From: Deltaproteobacteria bacterium
GTDB taxonomy: Bacteria > Myxococcota_A > UBA796 > SXON01
NCBI GenBank assembly: GCA_016875435.1
Contig: VGRE01000004.1
Span: forward strand, 1 to 43,592
Length of the DNA: 43,592 bases
Reading direction: 5' to 3'
Shown: piece by piece, positions 37,216 through 43,592 of the stretch
Layout of the letters: every line of letters begins with the position of its first letter
Position numbering within the stretch: position 1 is the stretch's first letter
Program-made: the position numbers and the translations under genes
Notes under the pieces: generated by a model
The model's database searches: none
The model's input: only the letters and a program-made list of their open reading frames with translations
What the model was told of the DNA's origin: nothing

Positions 37216-38591
37216 GCGTTCGACAGGTCATCTCCTTCCCGGGGGCGACGCCCGACCCGGTGTCCTACATGGCCGGCCTGCGTCTCAAGCGTCGCGACGC
37301 GCTGGTGGTCGGGGGCGGGGCCGTGGCCACCCAGCGGGTCCGCGCGCTCCTGGCGGCCGGCGCGGCGGTCACCGTCGTGGCCCCGCGGATCGGCGCCGAG
37401 CTGCTGGCCCGGCTCACCGCGGGCGAGATCGTCCACCACGCGCGCCTGTTTGCCCCCGCCGATCTGCAAGGCATGGCCGTGGTCCTCGTCGCCATCGACG
37501 ACCGCGTGGTGAGCGCAGCCATCGCCCGCTACGCCCGCCAGCGCGGCGCCTGGGTGAACGTGGCCGACCGTCCCGAGCTCTGCGACTTCTACCTCCCCGC
37601 CATCCACCGCGCCGGCCCGGTGCAAGTGGCGGTCTCCACCGACGGCGCGAGCCCCGGCCTCGCCGCGCGCCTCCGCGACGAGATCCGCGACGCCCTCCCC
37701 GCCGATCTCCCCGCCGCCGTAGAGAACTTCGCCGCGCTGCGCCAGCAAGTCCGCGGCGAGGAACCCGACCCGGCGGTGCGCATGGCGAAGCTCGCGAAGA
37801 TCGCCCGCGAGACGCCGTGGTCCACCCTGGCCAACGGCCGGAAGGTCGCCGAGAATCCCCACCCTGTGACCCTCGCCAGCGCCGGCCCCGGCAACCCCCG
37901 GCTCCTCACCCTCGCCGCCCGCGACGCCCTCGCCGCCGCCGACCTCGTCGTGGCCGATCGCCTCGTCCCCGCCGAGATCCTCGCCCTCGCGGGCGGCCGC
38001 GTCATCCTCGCTGACGACAAGCACGATCCCGCCTCGGTCGCCAGCGTGCAGTCCCGCATCTACGCGCTGCTCCGCGAGGCCCACGCCCGCGGCGAGCGCT
38101 GCGTTCGGCTCTGCGCGGGCGACGTGGCCATCTTCGGCCGGCTCCACGAGACCATCGAGGCCCTGTCCCCGGTGCCCGTCGAGGTGATCCCCGGCGTGTC
38201 GGCCCTCACCGCGCCCGGCTTCCCCCTCACCGCGCGCGGCGTGGCCGATCGCTTCACCGTGGTCAGCGCCCGCGGCGCCGGGGGCGCTCCCGGCTCGCTG
38301 CCGCCCTACGATCCGCGGCAGACGCTGGTCATCTTCATGGGCGCGGGGAGCCTTCCCGCCCTGTCCAGCGCCTTGTTGTCCTTGTGCTACCCTCCCGGCG
38401 CCGCCGCGCTCGTCGTCAGCCAGGCCACCCGCCCCGGCGAGTCGCGACAGGTCGCGACGGTAGCCACGCTCGGCGATCTCGACGCGGAAGCCCCGGCGGT
38501 AATCTACGTCGGAGGTGCGGCGGTGCTCGCGATGCTACCGCCGTCGCGCGAGGAGCTTGGCGGGGGAGAACAGCGGGTCGAAGGGGGGTAG
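37212..38591 (+). CDS. cysG: Siroheme synthase (precorrin-2 dehydrogenase / uroporphyrinogen-III methyltransferase fusion)
   Basis: LVVGGGAVATQRVRALLAAGAAVTVVAP; ADRPELCDFYLPA; VTLASAGPGNPRLLTLAARDALAAADLVVADRLV; GTGA overlap with the sir gene. Confidence 0.94.
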   Translation: MSVRQVISFPGATPDPVSYMAGLRLKRRDALVVGGGAVATQRVRALLAAGAAVTVVAPRIGAELLARLTAGEIVHHARLFAPADLQGMAVVLVAIDDRVVSAAIARYARQRGAWVNVADRPELCDFYLPAIHRAGPVQVAVSTDGASPGLAARLRDEIRDALPADLPAAVENFAALRQQVRGEEPDPAVRMAKLAKIARETPWSTLANGRKVAENPHPVTLASAGPGNPRLLTLAARDALAAADLVVADRLVPAEILALAGGRVILADDKHDPASVASVQSRIYALLREAHARGERCVRLCAGDVAIFGRLHETIEALSPVPVEVIPGVSALTAPGFPLTARGVADRFTVVSARGAGGAPGSLPPYDPRQTLVIFMGAGSLPALSSALLSLCYPPGAAALVVSQATRPGESRQVATVATLGDLDAEAPAVIYVGGAAVLAMLPPSREELGGGEQRVEGG

Positions 38592-38826
38592 GGCCCACCT
38601 CCGCGTCGCCGACCGCCGCGGCCACCAGGGAGGCGGCAAAGGTGGGAAGTTTCACCGCGCGATCGCCCTCCTGGGTCGTGCGCGACAGGATCTCGCAGCC
38701 CCGGCCGGGCACCCGGAGCGCGTCGTTCTGGGCGTACAGATGGTCGTCGGTCGACAGGCGCTGGGCAACTCCCATGCGCCCGGTGCGCCCAAGCGGCGCG
38801 TCGACGATCACCCACGCCGCACTCAA
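38535..38826 (-). pseudogene. Short hypothetical gene with probable 1-nt frameshift, 3' end overlapping cysG
   Basis: LSAAWVIVDAPLGRTGRMGVAQRLSTDDHLYAQNDALRVPGRGCEILSRTTQEGDRAVKLPTFAASLVAAAVGDAEV then, one base out of frame, ALPPFDPLFSPAKLLARRR*. Confidence 0.4.
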
Positions 38827-38856
38827 GTCCCGCCGCCCCTGACCGATAGCCCCCCC

Positions 38857-40290
38857 ATGGCGCTCGCCATTCTCGCTGCCCTCGCCCTCGCCGAGTCCTC
38901 GGCCACCTCCTTCGCCACCGACGCGGGCGACTGGGAGGGCGGCAGCCTCGGCGACGGGGTGCTCGTCGTGACCGAGAGCACGACGCTCACCCTCGACAGC
39001 ATGGCCAGCTTCACGCTCACCGCGCGCGTGCGCCTCGTCGACGGCGACGGCTTCTCGCTCCTGGCGGGCGGGTCGGTCTTCGACGCTGACTACACCGGCA
39101 CCGAGCGCCTCTCGCTCGACAGCGACACCGCCCCCTTCCCCCCCTCGGAACTCGACTTCGACGCCGAGAGCACGGTGGCGGACAACCTCGCCGACCCCGA
39201 CCTCGCCCGCTTCGGCGACGAGTTCCTGCTCGGCGGCACCCGCGACGGGGGCCTCGTACTCTCGCGCGACCCGGACGCCGCCTTCGTCGACTTCGCCTCG
39301 ATTGTCGCCGACGCCGCCGAGCCCGACCTGCTGGTGGGCACCGAGTTGCACGTGTACTTCAGCCGAGACGGGGCCATTCACCGCGCCACCGCGCCCGACG
39401 GCGAGAGCTTCACGGAAGAGGGCGAGGTGCTGGCCCCCGGGGCCGACTTCGACTCCACCGGGATTGGCTCGCCCAGTGTCGTGATCGACGACGCGGGAAC
39501 CTACCACCTGTACTACAGCGTCCCCGCCACCGGCGCTACCGGCTACGCCACCAGCGCCGACGGCCTCGCGTTCACCCGGATGGGCGAGCTGAGTACCGGG
39601 AGCGACCGCCTCTGGCTGGCCGATGTCAGCTACGACAACGGCGCCTTCTCGGCGCTCTACTCGATGGGCGACGGCCTCGGCCTCGCGCTCGGCGGCTCCG
39701 ATCCCACGCTGGCCGACGACGGCACCGACATTCGCCCGCTGGTGGAGGCCGACCAGGCCTCGTGGGCCGACGATGGTTTCGGCGCACCCACGCTCCTGTT
39801 CGACAACGACGCGCTCTACGCCTACGTGGCCGCCACCGACGAGGGCGAGGCGGTGATCGGGGAGATCGGGAGCGAGCCCGAGCCCGGCACCTGGGTGACA
39901 CTCGCGCTCGACTGGGACGGCGAGAGCCTCCTGGCCCGCTGGAACGACGTCGAGTTGGCCTCGTCGGCCACCGGCATCGAGTCCTTCACCTTCACCGTCG
40001 ATGGTTCGCTCGAGATCGACGAGGTCGAGGTCGAGTACACCACCATTTCTGACACCGGCGTCTTCGACAGCGGCATTCCGAACACGGAGGACAGCGGCGT
40101 GAACGACGACACCAGCACGCCCCCCGCCGCCCTCGACAGCGCCGACACCGGCGCCGCCTTCCCCGGCTACAACGCGGGCGAGTGGCTCGGCGACCCGGGC
40201 GGCTGCAGCTGCAACAGCACCGCGCCCAACCCGGCGGTGTTCTCCCTCGGCTGGCTCCTCCTCCTCCGCCGCATCAGGGGCAACAAGTGA
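38857..40290 (+). CDS. Secreted beta-propeller/LamG-like protein with MYXO-CTERM-like C-terminus
   Basis: MALAILAALALAESSA signal; repeated FGDEFLLGGTRDGGLVLSRD / VIDDAGTYHLYYS propeller-like segments; C-terminal GGCSCNSTAPNPAVFSLGWLLLLRRIRGNK. Confidence 0.75.
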   Translation: MALAILAALALAESSATSFATDAGDWEGGSLGDGVLVVTESTTLTLDSMASFTLTARVRLVDGDGFSLLAGGSVFDADYTGTERLSLDSDTAPFPPSELDFDAESTVADNLADPDLARFGDEFLLGGTRDGGLVLSRDPDAAFVDFASIVADAAEPDLLVGTELHVYFSRDGAIHRATAPDGESFTEEGEVLAPGADFDSTGIGSPSVVIDDAGTYHLYYSVPATGATGYATSADGLAFTRMGELSTGSDRLWLADVSYDNGAFSALYSMGDGLGLALGGSDPTLADDGTDIRPLVEADQASWADDGFGAPTLLFDNDALYAYVAATDEGEAVIGEIGSEPEPGTWVTLALDWDGESLLARWNDVELASSATGIESFTFTVDGSLEIDEVEVEYTTISDTGVFDSGIPNTEDSGVNDDTSTPPAALDSADTGAAFPGYNAGEWLGDPGGCSCNSTAPNPAVFSLGWLLLLRRIRGNK

Positions 40291-40356
40291 CCCGCCGCAC
40301 CCCGCCCGAGCCCTGGCCCCCCCGCCAGGAGCCCCGGAACGGGTGAGGGACGTACG

Positions 40357-43300
40357 ATGTTCCTCCTTCTCGCCACGCGCTCGCTCGCCGCCACCCTGGA
40401 AGTGGGCACCGATTTCGCCACCATTCAGGACGCGATCGACGCCTCCACCGACGGCGACACCATCCACGTGCCCGCCGGCACCTGGCCCGAGGCCATCGAC
40501 ATCACCGGCAAGTCGATCACGGTGCTCGGCGACGGCGCCGGTGTCACCATCCTGTCCCCGGGCACCGGCGACGACGTCGTCACCATGTCATCGTTGCGCG
40601 CCGCCACCCTCGCCGACCTCACGATCGCGCCTGCGGGCGGACGCGGGGTCGCGGTCACCGACGGGCAACTCGCGCTCGAGTCCGTGGTCATCGACGGGGC
40701 CGGCAGCGCCAGCACCCGCGGCGGCGCCATCTACGTCGACGGTGGCGACCTCTCGCTCAGAGACGTGATCGTCACCGGCTCCACCGCCGCCTACGGCGCC
40801 CACCTCTACGCCACCGGCGGCGCCACGGTGTCGGCCCAGAGCCTCGACCTCACCGGCGGCACCGCTAGCTACGGCGGCGCGATCTACGCAGACGACGGCT
40901 CCACCCTCGAGCTGGTCGACGTGGTGGCCTCCGCCCCCTACGCCAGCGCCCACGGCGGCTTCGCCTACCTCGACGGCGCCGACCTGGTGGCCACCGACCT
41001 CGTCGTCGACGCGCCGAGTGGCAAGAACAGCTACGGCGCCGGCTTCTACCTGTCCGGTCACGCCAGCGCCGACATCCAGAGCGCCACCATCTCCGACGCG
41101 AGCATCGCCAGCGCCGCGTCGGGCTACAGCGGCGGCGCCTTCTACCTCCGCGATGGCTCCCGCCTCGCGCTCTCCGAGTCGACCGTCCGCGACAACGCCG
41201 CCTACCAGGGCGGCGGGATCGCGCTCTGGGATGCGTCGTCGGCCACGCTCGCGTCGGTGCTTTTCGACAGCAACAGCGCCAGCGCCGAGGGCGGCGCCAT
41301 CTACGCGGCAGACGGCTCCACCGTCGACATGGAAAACTGCGCCTTCGACCAAAATAGCGGCAGCGACGGCGGCGCGCTGTACCTGGGCGACAGCACCACC
41401 CTGGTCGACGCCGACGGCAGCTACACCGACAACGACGCCAGCCGGAGCGGCGGCGCGGTCTACGTGGAGGGCAGCGCCGAGACGAGCTTCGACGGCAGCG
41501 CCTTCAGCTCCAACACGGCATTCGACCACGGTGGCGCCATCTACACCGCCGGCGACCTCGAGATCGAGGAGGCGAGCCTCGGCACCAACCGCGCCCGCCG
41601 CGGCCACGGCGGGGCCGTCTACGCCGAGGCCGACACCGAGATCGAGGCGACTGACTTCAGCGACAACAGCGCCGACCTCGGCAACGGGGGCGCGATCTAC
41701 GCCGAGGGCGACCTCGAGGCCAACGACTGTCGTTTTGCCGGCAACGAGGCCGACGACGATGGCGGCGCGATCTTCGCGGGAGATGGCGCGCTATCGGTGT
41801 GGGAAGGCAGCTTCTTCGACAACAGCGCCGGCGCCTACGGCGGCGCCATCGCTGCCAGCGAGCCGGGCGACGCGACCCTTGCCCGCTCTTACCTGCACGG
41901 CAACGCGGCGAGGGACGGCGGCGCCATCGCGCTCCGCGAGGTCGACACCGCCGCCACCCTGTCCAACCTGCGCGTCACCGACAACGTGGCCTCGGGCGAT
42001 GGCGGCGGCCTCTACCTCGACGGCACGACAGAGATGGAGATCCTCAACAACACGTTGGCCGGCAACGACGCCAGCGGCGACGGGGGCCACCTCTACACCA
42101 CCGGCCCGCTGTCGCTGGTCAACAACATCTTCTACCAGGCGGTCGACGGCGGCGGCGCCTACGGCACCAGCGCCACCACCGACCGCTACTACAATCTCGC
42201 CTACGACAACGCCGGCGGCGACTGGGTGGGCTGGAGCGACCCGACTGGAACGAGTGGCAATCTCAACACCGACCCGATGCTCGTGGCCTACACCGCCGAC
42301 GGTTCCCGGGCCGACGACAACCTCTTTCTCGCCGAGGCTTCTCCCTGCATCGACGCCGGTCACCCCTCGATCTTCGACCTCGACGGCACCGCCTCCGACA
42401 TCGGCGCCTTCGGCGGGCCCGACGCGGACGTGGCCGACGACGACGGCGACGGCTTCTACGACAACGTGGACTGTGACGACCGCGACCCCGCGATCAACCC
42501 GTCGGCGTCCGACATCCCCTACGACGGCATCGACAACGACTGCGACGGCGCCGACCTCGTCGACGTCGATGGAGACGGCTACGCCGCGAGCATCGGTGGC
42601 GGCGATGATTGCGACGACGACGACCCGGCGGTGAATCCCGGAGCCGCCGAGACCTACTACGACGGCATCGACCAGGACTGCGGCGGCGGCTCCGACTACG
42701 ACATGGACGGCGACCACCACGACGCCGACTTCGTCGACGGGGGCGACGACTGCGACGACACCGACAACACCATCCACGGCGCCGCCCAGGAACGCTGGTA
42801 CGACGGCATCGACCAGGACTGCGACGACCGCGACGACTTCGACCGCGACAAGGACGGCTACGTGTCCGCCGACTACGGCGGCGACGACTGCGACGACTTC
42901 AACGCCGACCGCTACCCCGGTCACACCGAGATGCCCTACGACGGCATCGACCAGGACTGCGACAACAACGATCTGGTCGACGTGGACGGCGATGGCTGGA
43001 TCGCCGAGGAAGCCGGCGGCACCGACTGTAACGACGCCCAGTCCACGGTGTACCCCGGCGCCGAGGAAGACCCGGAGGACGGTTTCGACACCGACTGCGA
43101 CGGCTACTCCGAGTGGGACCGCGACGGCGACGGCTACGACGCCACCGACTACGGCGGCGGCGACTGCGACGACTTCGACGGGGCGATCAACCCCGGCGTG
43201 GCCGAGGCCTGGTACGACGGCATCGACCAGGACTGCGACGGCCGCGACGACGACCAGGACGGCGACGGCTACCCGCTGGCGCAGGACTGCGACGACGAGG

Positions 43301-43592
43301 ACCCGGGGACGAACCCCGGCGCGATGGAGAAGATCGACGGGCAAGACAACGACTGCGACGGGTGGACCGAGACCGACGACCGCGACGGCGACGGCCTCGT
43401 CGACCTGATGGAGTGGATCCTCGGTTCCGACCCGGAAGACCCCGACACCGACGGCGACACGATGACCGACGGCGATGAGATCGCCCAGGGTCCCGACCGC
43501 GACGGCGACTACATCCTCGACTGCCTCGACACCGACGACGACAACGACGGCATCGCCAGCGCCACCGAGATGAAGGCCGACCTCGACGGCGA
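40357..43592 (+). CDS. Large secreted parallel beta-helix / MopE-type Cys-repeat / calcium-binding-repeat protein (partial, runs off right edge)
   Basis: MFLLLATRSLAATLEVGTDFATIQDAIDASTDGDTIHVPAGTW...; uninterrupted to the end of the window, so absent from the closed-ORF track. Confidence 0.88.
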   Translation, partial: MFLLLATRSLAATLEVGTDFATIQDAIDASTDGDTIHVPAGTWPEAIDITGKSITVLGDGAGVTILSPGTGDDVVTMSSLRAATLADLTIAPAGGRGVAVTDGQLALESVVIDGAGSASTRGGAIYVDGGDLSLRDVIVTGSTAAYGAHLYATGGATVSAQSLDLTGGTASYGGAIYADDGSTLELVDVVASAPYASAHGGFAYLDGADLVATDLVVDAPSGKNSYGAGFYLSGHASADIQSATISDASIASAASGYSGGAFYLRDGSRLALSESTVRDNAAYQGGGIALWDASSATLASVLFDSNSASAEGGAIYAADGSTVDMENCAFDQNSGSDGGALYLGDSTTLVDADGSYTDNDASRSGGAVYVEGSAETSFDGSAFSSNTAFDHGGAIYTAGDLEIEEASLGTNRARRGHGGAVYAEADTEIEATDFSDNSADLGNGGAIYAEGDLEANDCRFAGNEADDDGGAIFAGDGALSVWEGSFFDNSAGAYGGAIAASEPGDATLARSYLHGNAARDGGAIALREVDTAATLSNLRVTDNVASGDGGGLYLDGTTEMEILNNTLAGNDASGDGGHLYTTGPLSLVNNIFYQAVDGGGAYGTSATTDRYYNLAYDNAGGDWVGWSDPTGTSGNLNTDPMLVAYTADGSRADDNLFLAEASPCIDAGHPSIFDLDGTASDIGAFGGPDADVADDDGDGFYDNVDCDDRDPAINPSASDIPYDGIDNDCDGADLVDVDGDGYAASIGGGDDCDDDDPAVNPGAAETYYDGIDQDCGGGSDYDMDGDHHDADFVDGGDDCDDTDNTIHGAAQERWYDGIDQDCDDRDDFDRDKDGYVSADYGGDDCDDFNADRYPGHTEMPYDGIDQDCDNNDLVDVDGDGWIAEEAGGTDCNDAQSTVYPGAEEDPEDGFDTDCDGYSEWDRDGDGYDATDYGGGDCDDFDGAINPGVAEAWYDGIDQDCDGRDDDQDGDGYPLAQDCDDEDPGTNPGAMEKIDGQDNDCDGWTETDDRDGDGLVDLMEWILGSDPEDPDTDGDTMTDGDEIAQGPDRDGDYILDCLDTDDDNDGIASATEMKADLDG
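40714..42110 (+). repeat. About 18 degenerate GGAIYA-type beta-helix coil repeats
   Basis: Recurring (S/D/Y/H)GGA(I/V/L)Y(A/V/L)xG pattern such as YGGAIYADDGST, EGGAIYAADGST, NGGAIYAEGDLE. Confidence 0.8.
42469..43365 (+). repeat. Seven MopE-type Cys repeats (DCDDxDPAxNPGAxExxYDGIDQDCDG)
   Basis: DCDDRDPAINPSASDIPYDGIDNDCDG, DCDDDDPAVNPGAAETYYDGIDQDCGG, and five further copies. Confidence 0.9.

Larger units (their letters stand above)
428..38458. repeat. Dispersed iterated palindrome GTCGCGAC (33 copies)
   Basis: Counted by eye; starts at 428, 1735, 2097, 2745, 4476, 5411, 6328, 6496, 8064, 8979, 9252, 9688, 10228, 13797, 16220, 18392, 18604, 20205, 26227, 26635, 27538, 28025, 29879, 31217, 33789, 35747, 35992, 36370, 36423, 36913, 37291, 38441, 38451. 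Confidence 0.85.

Noticed and set aside
40714-42110. Repeats considered as a CRISPR or DNA-level tandem array
   Set aside because: Repeat units are degenerate at DNA level and in phase with a continuous protein-coding frame.

Overview
A GC-rich (about 70%), densely packed bacterial chromosomal segment. Gene content (MopE-type Cys repeats, a MYXO-CTERM-like tail, many short lipoproteins) suggests Myxococcota or a related deltaproteobacterial lineage; that placement is inference. There are roughly 36 protein-coding genes, with no tRNA, rRNA, CRISPR or intact transposon that I could see. Recognisable genes: xseA (partial), tpm, two sulfatase-like genes plus yfhO, prfC, an acyl-CoA ligase/LPLAT pair, motAB, crcB, tatD, pal, a KAS III-like gene, two arylsulfotransferase-like lipoproteins around plsC, a GGDEF protein, an aidB-like gene, ruvC-ruvA-ruvB, DUF192, lpxC, cysH-sir-cysG, and a large beta-helix/MopE-repeat protein running off the right edge. 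Most interesting: (1) an un-annotated 28-codon ORF just upstream of cysH encoding MPSRVAPASATSCTCCCCCALAGANAGS, followed by four complementary segments and a hairpin over the cysH Shine-Dalgarno, which looks like a cysteine-responsive attenuator; (2) a strongly over-represented palindromic octamer GTCGCGAC (33 copies counted by eye, about 2 expected), resembling a HIP1-type iterated palindrome; (3) convergent gene pairs sharing one CTAG as both stop codons; (4) several decayed or frameshifted genes. All calls come from reading the sequence and the ORF track; no database search or folding was run.
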